From Rhynchopus euleeides (taxonomy: Eukaryota; Euglenozoa; Diplonemea; Diplonemida; Diplonemidae), in NCBI GenBank assembly GCA_963210315.1, contig OY723268.1, positions 2,170,001 through 2,234,000 of the forward strand: a stretch of 64,000 nt of DNA. The letters run 5' to 3'. A program made the position numbers and the translations under genes. The notes beneath the pieces are model-generated. The model had not been told where the DNA came from. It saw only the letters and a list, made by a program, of their open reading frames with translations, and searched no databases. Position 1 is the stretch's first letter. Each line of letters begins with the position of its first letter. Shown one piece after another: positions 1-10,248 of this stretch.

Positions 1-790
1 CGCTCCTGTTCGCGATAGATGGAGAGTGCGACCAGCCCATGCACATGACGGTGAGGAATGTCTTGATGAACTCGTCGCGTTCACCCCCGACCCAGACTCC
101 AAAAAAGCGCTGGATTTCCTTCTGCACTGGGAACTGGTAGAACCAGCTCCGCGCGTCCGCCATCACGACCCACTCTGCGAGAGCAATGCGTCGCGTCACC
201 TCGATGATGTCGTCCAGGCGCATGTCCGGGGGTCGGACCATGTGCTTGTTGAGCGGCCTGGCGTCGACGATGAAGCGTAATCCTCCCGACTTTTTGGACA
301 CGGTGAAAGCCGGGAGGGTGAGGTAGGCGGCAGCATCCGCCTCCTTCAGCACTCCGAAGCCCTCCAGGTCGTCGAGGTGTTGCAGCATGTGTCGGGATAC
401 CTTGCGGTGGCGTCTGAACGCCTCCCTTGCGCCTGGCAGCAGCGCGTTCTCAAATACCCTCGGCTCCCGGATCAGATCTATCACGCCGTCCAACTCCCCT
501 GCCGTGTCCATCTCCACCAGCCTGTCGAGGTCGAGCCGTGTCTTGCAGATCGGTGCGATGGCTTCACCGTGTGTCCCCGCATCACGCCCCTCCTTTGCCG
601 GCCGCAGCAGCTTGTCTCCCGCGCACACCGCGAGGTCGCTCTCATACCCGTTTTCAATGCCTGGCCCGTACGACTCGTCGGTGTCCGGGTCGTCTTCGGT
701 CTGACCCACTTCCTGATAAGCCTCCTGTGGCGCCATCAGGCGTCGGAGCTTTGCCGGGAAGTGTGATGATGATGTCTGCGGGTCCCCTCC
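1..790 (-). CDS. E1 reverse transcriptase-RNase H, partial (cut by window edge)
   Basis: This is the N-terminal part of the RT polyprotein of YR retrotransposon E1, running off the left edge. The minus-strand frame reads a short HFP motif, then an acidic linker ending in ESYGPG, then RT core motifs including FIVDAR, ADARSWFYQF (motif A aspartate) and VMCMGWSHSP. These match the same motifs in E2 and E3. The window ends just before the WIDN active site, so that residue and the RNase H domain cannot be seen. The frame is open upstream across the recombinase gene and lies -1 relative to it. No ATG precedes the conserved part; the first is near 736. I infer expression by frameshifting. The start given is only where similarity to the other copies begins. 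Confidence 0.85.
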
Positions 791-819
791 CCGCTTCGTT
801 CGTCTCCGCCGACGCCTCC

Positions 820-1809
820 TCACTGGTCGATCTTCGCTGATATCCTCGCCGTGTCTCTCGCGCGCGCATTCTCCGCCGCCGACACGTAGCGAATCACCCC
901 GTCCACTGTGGCATGTCGTGACAGCAGCCTGACTTCCTCCAGGGGCACTCCCTTCCTCGCCAGATGTGTCAGCGCGCCGCGGCGGAGGGAGTGTGTAGTC
1001 AGAGTCGCCCTGGCTCTCTTGATTGCCTTTGTCGCACAGCGGTACCCTACACTTGGGGGGAACAGGGTTGTCTGCTTGCGTTTTTCTGCCTGCCTGAGAC
1101 GCCGCTCCAGGATCTTCCGGAGGCCTGCCTGCAGGGTGATGCCTGTGATGTGCCCGACACGGAACGGGTCCGACTTTGACTGCGTCCAGCGGATGTTGAC
1201 TACGTCGTTGTCCGGGTCCGGCTGAACATCCTTCACGTCGAGGCGGAGTGCATCTGACACGCGCGCAGCCCCCCTCCACATGATGCCCAGCAGCAGCTGT
1301 ACCAGTCGGCGCGGTTCGCGTTCGATCGCCCTTCGAATGTCCTGTGGGGTCGCGGGTTGTGCCTGGCGCTTCGGCTTCAGCGCTCCCTGCCGCTTGAGCG
1401 CGCGGCGGTAATCGCTGAGGACCTGGACACTGTCGAGCGGGTAGCCCTCGAATCTCCTGAGGGCCCCTGCGATGTTGTTCAGGTACTGCAGGGTCGAGGA
1501 CGTCGACAGGCCCCCCAAACGTTGGCTGGTCGCCCATAGCATCGCGCACTCGTCGTGTGGCGGCATTCTCCCCGCTGTGTCTGCCCACTGCCTGCGGAAC
1601 TGTGTGTACTGGTCGTATGCTCTGCGTAGTGTCTTCCAGTAGGTCGGGGCGAGGGCGTGTGTCAGGGTCTTTTGGAAAGAGTCGCGGATCTCCTTGCACT
1701 TCTGGGGTGTCAGCCGGGTGCCCTTCTTCAACGGCCGCCCCCGACCGGTCGGGGGGAGGGTCGGCACGGCCTCCTGGTACAGCAGGCCGTAGTGTCCCCC
1801 CTTGTCCGG
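820..1809 (-). CDS. E1 tyrosine recombinase, in frame behind gag stop
   Basis: Tyrosine recombinase (phage-integrase fold) of retrotransposon E1. It would insert a circular cDNA by site-specific strand exchange in the nucleus. The catalytic set is visible: first Arg in GAARVSDALRL, HSLRRG (His-x-x-Arg), SRHAT (second His) and the Tyr in IRYVSA near the C-terminus. The N-terminal helical part (ALAPTYWKTLRRAYDQY) fits a core-binding domain. The frame is continuous with gag: after the gag TGA at 1812-1810 no stop intervenes. The first ATG is deep inside the core-binding domain, so independent AUG initiation would give a truncated enzyme. The codon at 1767 is GTG. I infer stop-codon readthrough from gag. 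The recombinase identity is secure; the mode of expression is inference. Confidence 0.9.
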   Translation of the reverse strand, partial: PDKGGHYGLLYQEAVPTLPPTGRGRPLKKGTRLTPQKCKEIRDSFQKTLTHALAPTYWKTLRRAYDQYTQFRRQWADTAGRMPPHDECAMLWATSQRLGGLSTSSTLQYLNNIAGALRRFEGYPLDSVQVLSDYRRALKRQGALKPKRQAQPATPQDIRRAIEREPRRLVQLLLGIMWRGAARVSDALRLDVKDVQPDPDNDVVNIRWTQSKSDPFRVGHITGITLQAGLRKILERRLRQAEKRKQTTLFPPSVGYRCATKAIKRARATLTTHSLRRGALTHLARKGVPLEEVRLLSRHATVDGVIRYVSAAENARARDTARISAKIDQ

Positions 1810-2844
1810 TCAGTTCCGCTTCCCGAGTCCCTTCGACGCGCGTCCCTTTCCCGCGCTCCGGCCCCTGCCCTTGCTTGGGAGCCGGTATGGCACCGATCTG
1901 TCTTCGGCCTTCGCCTCCGCTTTTGCCCACACTGCCTCTTGCTTGGCTCTGCCCTCTTCGATGAACCTCCTGTGGAGGGCAACCGTGTAGTCGGAGGGTG
2001 ATAGGGCCTTCGCCTTCCCCTGGTAGTGGCGCGCCCCCGCGCGGCCTCGCAGCAGTGCGTAGCTGTTCATCTCGACGATGACTTTGTGGAGTGGTGTCAC
2101 GAAGGGGGCGACATCGTTTGTCTGCTTGATTAGGTCGAACATTTCGTGCACCCGCTCGAAACGCGACGCCATCTCGTGGTGCCAATCGGGGGCGTCTGGC
2201 CCGCTCTCCAGCTCCGCCTTGCGGAACACCCGCGTCACCTCCGCCTTCACAAGGCGCTGCCCGCTCGGCGTTGTCAGCGCGTCTCCCCAAGTCGAGACGA
2301 CGTGCGCCGTGAAACCCGCGGGGAGGTCCTGGTCGGCCTTCTTCTGGCTGAGTTTCAGCTCAGCTATCTCCTTCTTCTGCTCCTCCACCGTCCCCCTCAG
2401 GCCTGTCACTTCGCTCCTGAGCTCCCGGATCTCCTGCAGGATGGTGGCTAGAGCCGCGGCGTTCGTGTCCTCCTTGGGTGGTGGCGCCGGTACCCTCTCG
2501 CTGGAGGACTCCTCGTCGTACTCCTCTCCGTCCCACATCTCGGCGTCTGCTTCGTCCCTCTCCCTCTCGAGGGCCTCCCACGTGCACACGGGGCAAGTCC
2601 ACCCGACTTCCCCCCACATCTCCAGCCACTCGTTCGCCGCCGCCGTCGGGATGCGCTTCCTCAGGCATGACGGCACCGTCGTACGCCCGCACGTGTGGCA
2701 CGAATGGGCTGTGGCGCCGCCGCCGTGGATGGTGTCGCAGGTGGGGAAGACGCAGCCCGCCCGGGGTGCGACGGCTGCGGTCTTGGCCAACGGGGGAATC
2801 GGGATACGGTCCCAGTCAGCCGTGGCGGCGTCGAAGCTTGCCAT
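1810..2844 (-). CDS. E1 gag-like protein with Cys-rich zinc finger and coiled coil
   Basis: First ORF of retrotransposon E1, 344 aa, a presumed nucleic-acid-binding structural protein. It begins MASFDAATADWD, and an N-terminal Cys/His cluster (CVFPTC, CHTC, then CPVC at about residues 30-100) resembles a PHD/RING-like zinc-binding module. A heptad-rich segment (about 135-170) and a basic Gly/Lys tail ending GKRN follow. The E2 and E3 homologues share the cluster spacing and the motif ADFSAHVVSTWG in variant forms. It ends in TGA followed by CCG, with the recombinase in the same frame beyond. It is not recognisable as retroviral gag; the label rests on its position and architecture. Confidence 0.8.
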   Translation of the reverse strand: MASFDAATADWDRIPIPPLAKTAAVAPRAGCVFPTCDTIHGGGATAHSCHTCGRTTVPSCLRKRIPTAAANEWLEMWGEVGWTCPVCTWEALERERDEADAEMWDGEEYDEESSSERVPAPPPKEDTNAAALATILQEIRELRSEVTGLRGTVEEQKKEIAELKLSQKKADQDLPAGFTAHVVSTWGDALTTPSGQRLVKAEVTRVFRKAELESGPDAPDWHHEMASRFERVHEMFDLIKQTNDVAPFVTPLHKVIVEMNSYALLRGRAGARHYQGKAKALSPSDYTVALHRRFIEEGRAKQEAVWAKAEAKAEDRSVPYRLPSKGRGRSAGKGRASKGLGKRN

Positions 2845-2884
2845 CTCCTGATGCCTGCCCCCTCTGTCTGTGTTGTGCGGTTCT

Positions 2885-3455
2885 AGCCGCTGAAGTATCT
2901 CCCCTCTGCCGTGTTGTGCGGTGCGAGCCGCTGAAGTATCTCCCCTCTGCCTGCGTTGTGCGGTGCGAGCCGCTGAAGTATCTCCCCTCTGCCTGTGTTG
3001 TGCGGTGCTAGCCGCTGAAGTATCTCTCCTCTGCCGTGTTGTGCGGTGCGAGCCGCTGAAGTATCCCCCCTCTGCCTGCGTTGCGCGGTGCTAGCCGCTG
3101 AAGTGTCTCCCCTCTGCCGTGTTGTGCGGTGCGAGCCGCTGAAGTATCTCCCCTCTGCCTGTGTTGTGCGGTGCTAGCCGCTGAAGTATCTCCCCTCTGC
3201 CGTGTTGTGCGGTGCGAGCCGCTGAAGTATCCCCCCTCTGCCTGTGTTGCGCGGTGCTAGCCGCTGAAGTGTCTCCCCTCTGCCGTGTTGTGCGGTGCGA
3301 GCCGCTGAAGTATCTCCCCTCTGCCTGTGTTGCGCGGTGCTAGCCGCTGAAGTGTCTCCCCTCTGCCGTGTTGTGCGGTGCTAGCCGCTGAAGTATCTCC
3401 CCTCTGCCGTGTTGTGCGGTGCGAGCCGCTGAAGTATCTCCCCTCTGCCCCCTTG
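2885..3455 (-). repeat. Tandem 41-43 bp repeats upstream of E1 gag
   Basis: About fourteen head-to-tail copies of a 41-43 bp unit containing gccgctgaagtatctcccc and tgtgcggtgc. Two length classes differ by a 2-nt change (ctgccgtg versus ctgcctgtg/ctgcctgcg). The array lies between the terminal core and the gag ATG, in the 5' leader or promoter position. E2 and E3 have unrelated tandem arrays in the same place. Confidence 0.9.
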
Positions 3456-3514
3456 GCGCCCCTCTTCTGACTGATATACCTCCTGTGTCCTAAACGCTTC
3501 CCTGATAAAAAGTT

Positions 3515-3532
3515 TGCGTTGACGCTTCCACA
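3515..3532 (-). repeat. E1 5' core (putative recombinase crossover site)
   Basis: An 18-bp copy of the family core, read on the minus strand as TGTGGAAGCGTCAACGCA. Its heart is an inverted repeat GCGT-CA-ACGC with an asymmetric central dinucleotide, a form typical of tyrosine-recombinase crossover sites. It marks the 5' end of E1. Confidence 0.75.
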
Positions 3533-3640
3533 CACAAAACCTCAACTCCTGTGATGGGGGAGGCTAGTGGTGTGCGGAGCACGTTTGGCTGTGGTGGAGT
3601 GACATTTTCTGCTCACAAGTGTGCGTAAAAAAAAATAGTA
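3533..3640 (-). repeat. 5' outer terminal region of E1
   Basis: About 105 bp beyond the E1 core. It contains gagcacgtttggctgtggtgg and ctcacaagtgtgcgtaaaa, and is shared with the outer flanks of E2 (27136-27250), E3 (inverted, 16694-16800), a solo site (22725-22838), and fragments near 15865 and 48012. It ends in an A-run. Confidence 0.75.
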
Positions 3641-5013
3641 CTTCTATTCAACTAAGTTACCACCTGATTTTGCCCTGAGTTTGGCGGAGTTGGGCGGTGG
3701 GAGACCCTTTAAATTGGAACATCCCTATAGGGGGGTAGCTTTCTGGTCCAAGGAAACCTGGTGCGGAATGAGATACCTACCCCTTGAGTCACCCACCAGC
3801 ACAGTCAGCGAGCGATGACGAGCATGGCGCTGGAAGCCTGCATACGCATCGCTCCCCTTGAACCTGACTTCACATGTCGTCCAGCATGTCCTGAGTAGGC
3901 ACTGCCTGCCGTCAGCTCCGGGCATCACCTCACCCCTCACCCCCAGTGCTGCTCAACCACGGTGTCCATCAGGAGCCACGTCGCTGTGTGGTGCACTCCA
4001 GAGGGTTGCCTCTGCACCACCTCATGCCGACACACCAAACGTCCTCCCTTCGAGGCGAGGGCACCGGGAGGGGAAGCCCGGGTCGGCGCCCCCCCCAAGG
4101 CCTGAGGTCCTGCCTGATAATTGACGGTCCCGGGTTCAAAACCCGCTCAGGTGCTGCGTGTCGTCGACACCGTGACTGCTGCAGTCGACATCCCAGACGG
4201 GTCGCCCCTCCTCTGTGCAAAGTACACCCGGGCGAGGCTCCCCTCGGGGGAACGCCGTCGGGAGATGTGCTGGAGCCACCGCGCTCGATACTGGGTTGTC
4301 CGCCATGTGCTGTCACGAGCCTGCCTATTCGGGCGTGAAAACCGTAGGTGGTGGTTCGATTCCCAGAACTTGGGTAGGATATCCTATGGGATAACCTACG
4401 GGATGTTGCTTCTCGCGTTGGATATCCTACACCAAGGTGGAACCCTGCAGAAGACATGAGAGTAACAGCGAGGGACATCCCGCGGATATCCCGCTCTGTT
4501 ACCTCTCTGTTCACTCGGGTATCCCGAGAGAACGTCACCCCCCCTCGCCCTGGGCTGTGCACTGGCTGGGCTGCTTCTTGTACAGATCGATGGAGTGAAC
4601 GCGCTGGGTTATTGCGCCAGGTACTAGCTTTGGCAAACTGCAGCAGAGTGGGTGGCTCTCCAATTGTGCTGGGAAGATGGTGGAGGGTCACCAATATTGT
4701 GAGGCGGCTCATTTTTCAGCATTTCTGAGCGAAAATCCCTCAGTACAACACCTCCCCACCCCGTCTGCAAAGTCAAAACAGGTAGTGTCCGCCACTTTGG
4801 AGCTGATTTTGACCCCAGTTTGGCGGAGTTGGGCGGTGGTGTGGCGGCGTTCGGCGGAACCCGTTTTGGGCCAAATCAGGTGGAGTTACTTACGAAACTC
4901 ACTACTACTATTCGACCCCCCCCCCTGTAAGCACATGCATGATGCGTAAACGTGTGGGAGTGCTTCCGACACCTGCTTTTTCTCTACACTCACATCAAAG
5001 CAGCAGGCTAGGG
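3641..5013. other. Intergenic region, no gene recognised; possible inverted termini
   Basis: No convincing coding sequence. A GC-rich word (gtttggcggagttgggcggtgg) occurs at about 3680 and 4818. The ends carry weakly inverted sequence: ccacctgatttt near 3661 and its complement aaatcaggtgg near 4875. This could be a decayed non-autonomous DNA element. Two tRNA T-arm-like words (near 4134 and 4353) have no matching acceptor stem. Confidence 0.35.
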
Positions 5014-5099
5014 TGGTGGAAGCGTCAACGCATCATTCAGGAAGAAGGAAGCACGGTCGCTACGCTTTTTCAAAACGGTGGAAGCGGTCAACAAAACAA
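5014..5099 (+). repeat. Core site plus related GGTGGAAGCGGTCAACAAAACA motif
   Basis: A core match (ggtggaagcgtcaacgca) at 5016-5033 without a full element next to it, followed at 5077-5099 by a related motif (ggtggaagcggtcaacaaaa) that recurs as exact direct repeats at 28091 and 29043. It lies about 170 bp upstream of the ATPase gene start. Confidence 0.6.
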
Positions 5100-5264
5100 C
5101 AAGGTTCTTCTCCCTTCATGTTTCTCTGTAGCGAGTGAGTGAAGCAAACGGAAATAATAGTATTTGTTAGGGTACTTCAGCACACTTCGATGTTGGCATC
5201 TGTATGCACGGACGTGCACGGAAGGAAGATGTGCTGCTCGTTTTCGTGGCAGCAGCCGACAGGC

Positions 5265-8200
5265 ATGGCAGGATCTTCAGCTGGGCCGCCTCCTGGTGGC
5301 GGTGTCCCGCCTGGTCATGCTGCAGCTGCGATGCGTGAGGCAGAAGAAGGTGTGAGGGCGATGCGGCAGAAGGTGGATGAGATGGAGAAGGAGATGGAGA
5401 AGGAGAAGACGGCGCTGGTTGTGAAGATTAGTACGCTCGCAGGGATGTGCCGAAACCCCGACGTTTGGGATGCACCGGGCCGCAGCGTGGAGGGTGGTGC
5501 CACATTCAAGGGGGTTCTCCCAGACGACCTCAAGAAGCATTTTCTTCAGTTCACACCAACGAAGGCCGACTTCATCGCAGTCATCGCCGAACTCGAGGAG
5601 GAGGGAAGGGTCGTGATCAGGGATCTGGGATTTGCGATCAGGGATCTCGAAAGGCAATGGCAAGCTTACGCAGCAGCAGCAAGTCCGCAGGTATGATTCT
5701 GGTCTCTTCCCCCCGTTGTTGGGTTGGTTCCTGTGGGGCATTGGAGGAGGATAACCGCGTGAAGGGCGATGAGTGTCAGTTGGAAAGTGCGTCTTTGAGG
5801 CGGGTGTTTGCTCTCGTGATTGGTGTCTCGCTCCCTCCACAATCCAAACCCTTCACAGGTCGTCGAGGAACTGACAGTTGACAAGCTGATGGCCCTCATC
5901 AAGGAGATCTTCAACGAAGATACCCTCAGTAAGGGGAGGAAGTACAATCCCGAACACGAAGTGCTGGTTGCAAACTCCGCACGGAGGAAGAGTGATGCGG
6001 GCGGCGACGTTTTCGTCGGGAGGGACAACGCAGTCCAGGAGGTGTCGAGGACCATCAAGACCAAGATGGTCCACGGTCGAGACAGTCTTCCGCCCCCCCT
6101 TATTACCGTTCAACAGGCCCCCGGGTTCGGCAAGTCCCTGTTCCTGACTCGGTTGCCGGTCGAGATGAAAGGCACTGGTCTGCCTGAGACGACCATCTAC
6201 TGCCCGCTCACCTTCAACAATCGGATGGAGTTAGTGTGCACCACGCGGCCTGATGAACGTTGGTCGCTTGGGTGGCGGATGGTGTTCGGTGCCTTCAAAT
6301 CGATGGCAAACTGTCGGTTGGAGTGGGAAGATGTGGTGCGTCAGGTTAAACCTCTGCATCATGCGCACAACTGTGGTTTGTACATTTTTGTGACGGCTCT
6401 GCAGCGCGTGTTTGGGGAGGCAGACACAAAGTGTTCGACATCCTCGATTTGCGTTGGAGACGAGGAAGAAACCCGTCTCACACCAGAACAATGCAAAGAA
6501 ATCCCTGTTGTCATTTTGGTTGACGAGTTCGACAAGCAACAGGCTGCAGAAGGCGCCCTCTTGGATTCCGTGACAATCTTAGGGGATGTTACGCGTGCCC
6601 TCCCAGCCGTCTTCGTCATCGTCAGCCACCTCTCCTCAAGCAACATGTTCCCACCAGCCCGTCTGATCCTTCCGATGACCCTCGGTGCTCTGACGACTGA
6701 AGAGATGTACAAAATCACAGAAGACATCTTCCTGCCACAGGGAGGAAAACCCGAATCACAAAGGTTGCGGGACTGGCTCGCGCACCTGGGGTTTGGGCAC
6801 CCCCAAGCGATCCACTTCACCGCGTGCCTTGTGGGGAGGGTGCTGGAAGACATGAGGGTCAAGGGCGGTCAGCTGACAGATGCGGAGTGGCGGAGCTACG
6901 GCACTCGCGACACCTTCAACAGCATGCTAGCTGCGCCCCCCAAGCCGATTGACAGGGAAGCAGTGTCGCGGCTAACTGTTCCTGACATGAGGAAGCTAAC
7001 GAAAGCAAGCCTCGAGGTTCTGAGGTGTTCTGATATCGACAACGAACCGCCTGTGTGGGCCATCGAGTACATCCTCTACCCCTTCGATCATCCAGGGGAC
7101 GAATGGATTTGGCGTGCCTTCCAGATAGGGATGGTGCATGCCACACCCGACCAAAGGTATTCGCCTTTTATCAGTCTTCTGAAACTCGACGAGATGTACG
7201 AAGCGCTTGCGCTTGTCTTGCAGCTACCTCAGAGATACCCGACAGCGCCTCTCAAGTTTCCGGGGGAGGGTGTCGATGTGTTGCCCCCCGCAATTTTGCA
7301 TCACCTGGTCCCAGGTGCAGAGTGTGCATCAGACACACACCCTCGGGCGCGAATGATGCAAGAAGTTCTCGGAAGTAGACAGCTCGACGAACTGCTGGAG
7401 AACCCAGCTGACCTGTCTGAAAGGGTGAGCGCCTTCTTCATCCTGCTGGTTATTCAAACCACCGACCTCCGCCGGGGGTGGAGGTGCATTTCTGAACTCC
7501 TCCTTCCCTCCTGCAATTTCAAGCGCCAAGAACTGCCATTTCATGCCGAGGCGCCCAGCTTGGCGGAGCAGGAGGTGCAGATGAAGGTGCAGATGAAGGA
7601 GAAGTGTGCGGAACAAATGAAAAGGCTCAAGCCACGAAGCCGCGTGAAGAGCCTGGTCACGGCCCTGTGTCAGAAACCGCCAGTGCTCTGGAAAGGGGTT
7701 CCGCCCGGGGTGTACATGTGCCCGCCTCTGTACCCCTGTGTCGATTACATCATCAAGCCTCGTGAGGGGAACCCGATTGGCGTATCCGTTAAAGCGCTTG
7801 GGGCAAATGAAGTCGATGACCTGCTCGTTGATTTGGAGGCGAGCCGCGAAGCTTTCCAGATGGTTTACCCCGAGGCAAGGTTTGTGGCGCATGTTATGTA
7901 TGACATCCCACCGAAGGTGAAAGCAAAGTACCCATGGTTGGTTGACGCCTCCGTGTTGCGTTCTGTGATCCCAGATAGTTTCCTTGAGCTTTCCTCGTGG
8001 ACTGCAAGCATTCGGTTTGAGGATGAATCAGCACCCACAGGGAAGTGTCTTCGGTCGCGCCCTGTGTGGCCGGGAGTGGCGTCCGGGGAGCCGTCTCGCG
8101 AGCTCGGGATGCATCCGCCACCGCCTGTGTTCCTGCCGCCTGTCCTGGAGCCCTGGAACCCCTGCGCACACACCCCCACACTGAACTCTCTGGCAGGGGC

Positions 8201-8315
8201 GAGCCACGGAGTGCTGAGCGGGCAGAGGAGGTCCTTGTGGAGTTCTGCGTTCCCCCAACGTGGGTGGGCGCCGTGGGTCGCAGGGGTGATGCGGCACGGG
8301 AGGAGGCTTGTCTAG
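5265..8315 (+). CDS. P-loop ATPase of retrotransposon-hot-spot/Crinkler type, two exons
   Basis: CDS join(5265..5690, 5859..8315), 960 aa; the intron has donor GTATGA and acceptor CTTCACAG and is in phase 0. An N-terminal coiled coil (MREAEEGVRAMRQKVDEME) is followed by a helical stretch and an ATPase module. That module has VFVGRDNAV, Walker A APGFGKS (about 229-235), Walker B VVILVDEFDK (Asp/Glu about 364-365) and a sensor-like strand AVFVIVSHL. The C-terminal domain has VDYIIKP and GVSVKALG (about 769-790), the layout of a PD-(D/E)xK fold, but Ser stands where the catalytic Glu is expected. This architecture is that of trypanosome RHS proteins and Crinkler-RHS effectors; whether it acts as an effector or a retroelement-associated factor is unknown. 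The last 100 residues are low complexity. Alternative upstream ATGs exist at 5232 and earlier. Confidence 0.7.
5691..5858 (+). other. Intron of ATPase gene
   Basis: 168-nt intron: donor gcag/gtatga, acceptor cttcacag/gtcg, phase 0. The upstream frame stops at the TGA inside the donor, and the downstream frame begins VVEELT, which joins smoothly. Confidence 0.75.
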
Positions 8316-10248
8316 GGCGGATGGTCTGCCTGCCGTCGTTGCCAAATGGACGTGTGGGTTGCGGAATGGGCGCACGCCAAACCGTGATCAACATCGCAGG
8401 TTCTGTCGACGTGTCACTGGAGCCGAGCGGTGAAAAATCAGGAAGCACCAGGTTGTATCAGGAGCATATCAGGATTTTGCTAACAGATTGAAACATCAGG
8501 AATTACTGTTCCGCCGGTGTGCGGAGACAACTCAGGCAGAGTCTGTGGGCTTGACGGGCACACGGAGCACCACAGTGCTGCAGGGCCACAGCGATGGCGT
8601 GTAAAAATTAGGAATTACTGTCGTGACAGGATTCTCCACACGAGGCCATCACTAGGGCTGCCAGGCTGTGTCGGTATATCTCCTTTTCAACTTCTCTTTT
8701 CTCGGCATCGCATCGCTTCTCTGTGCTCAGACAGGGGACAACTCGCATACAAAGGCTTGCACAACAAGGTCTTAAGAGCTGAAGGGGTTTGTGTGGTGTT
8801 GGTCCTCGAAAGAGACTCCGCTTTCTCCAATGGCCTTTCAACCGGTGGGAAAGGACAGAACCCAGCTCACCCAAATCGGTACATTCAGTGTTGTGTCAAG
8901 AACGTGCAGAGGTGGTGGAATGCAAATCCTGCCCGGCTATTTCACCTTGCCCGCCCCTGCTGTACACTACTGTTGTCGTGTTGGCCCACTCGTGTGTTTC
9001 TTTTCCTGGGCAGGCAAGGGCCTGTCACCCTGTGTGGTGCCGTTTTTTTCCGCAGTGCGCCGTGCGTCTCCACGGGACGCCGCGCCTCCCATGAAATCAC
9101 AAGATTTGTTGTGTTGAGGCACTGGTGCTTGTCACGGCAAAGAGTCACGTTCGTATGTGTCGTCGCGCCGTGCACATCAGGGCGCGTGGTATGCGGCCTC
9201 GATCCGTGAATTCCTGTGTGTTCTGTGCAATGCATTGATAGGCGATGCTTGCTGTGAGGAATACTATGTCGGAGATGCTTCCACGAGGCTGCGTACCCCT
9301 GACCCCCTCCTCACTGACTCCCCCATGCCGTATCCCACAGCACGACATTCTGAGAGATCAAGTGCCTTCGGGCGAGGCTGTCCTCTGCTGATGTTTCCGC
9401 ACAACACTTCAGGTGGAGTGGAACCAAGTCCAGCATTTCGGAGTCACCTGCTGCGCCAACGTCACCACACACCTCACCACTCCATTTGCACAGTCGTTCG
9501 GCCAACATTGGTGGGGTAACAACGTTGGTGGGGGAGTAACTCACTAACTAACTAACTAGGATTTCAGTATTGACAGCCCTTTCCTCTTGCTTTTGTAAAG
9601 CACCCCAGCATCCACTTCCTCGAGCTTCACAGCAGCGGCCGCTGGTAGGCACTGCCTGCCTTCTGGGTGGGGTCGGTGATGCGCAGTGACGCCATAAGGC
9701 AACAGGGCAGCGTTGTTCTGGCAGCGCTTTTGAGCACAAGTCGCAACCTCCGTCTCGCCTATATTTTTTGCGACCTTCATCGCTGAACTTCTTGTCGATC
9801 GCTCTGCCGAGAAGGCTGTTGTTGCGTGTCCGAAGGGTGTCTCGAAGGCGCGCCTTGAGCGGAGTGCGGTGTTGTTTCTTGGCGCCTCTTTACAACGTAC
9901 ACCCCAGGCACCGTCTGTCAGCGGATGATGCATACTCATGCCGAAGGAACCCCGAGGCCTTACTTTGTACCAAGAGGCAATAGGGTGCAGACATCCTCGA
10001 CAAATGTCCCCGACCGATGGGATACCATCGAGACTCGATGGCGGTGCGGAAGAGAAGACGAACTGCCAATGTGCATGTGTGTGAGGGTGGGGGTCCTATC
10101 AAGAGCACAACCCACAACCTCTGCCTGTCTGTGTGCCACACCACCCCCCCCACAGCAGGCCACAGCCGCTTCCTGCCCACCCCACCCCCTACCCGTGCTG
10201 TGCCCTCCCACCGCACCTCCTTCGATGGGCTGTGCCTAAGCAGCACAC
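8316..10248. other. Intergenic region with a WD40-gene fragment at its left end
   Basis: No gene could be supported. Bases 8517-8605 resemble the WD40 gene at 49.1 kb (see separate entry). The rest shows only short, compositionally unconvincing open frames, a short TAAC repeat at 9538-9558, and a CA/C-rich stretch leading to the ciliary gene start. Confidence 0.5.
8517..8605 (+). pseudogene. WD40-repeat gene fragment
   Basis: About 90 bp similar at nucleotide level to 49075-49160 of the WD40 gene: gcttgacgggcacacggag and ccacagtgctgcagggccacag versus ttgaagggcacaccgag and ccacagtgctggagggtcacag. It covers the end of one blade and the start of the next. The frame is shifted and no neighbouring blades are present, so it is a relic. 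Confidence 0.6.

Noticed and set aside
1810..1812. UGA reassigned to an amino acid in this organism
   Set aside because: GCN1 and the CFAP20-domain gene end at TGA exactly where their families end, and Trp is TGG throughout. UGA is a stop here, so leaky readthrough at the gag end is the better reading.
4115..4370. tRNA genes suggested by two B-box/T-arm words
   Set aside because: No acceptor-stem partner, A box or anticodon arm at the right distance for either.
9556..9939. A 127-codon minus-strand ORF
   Set aside because: No recognisable domain, and no flanking splice or leader pattern like the accepted genes.
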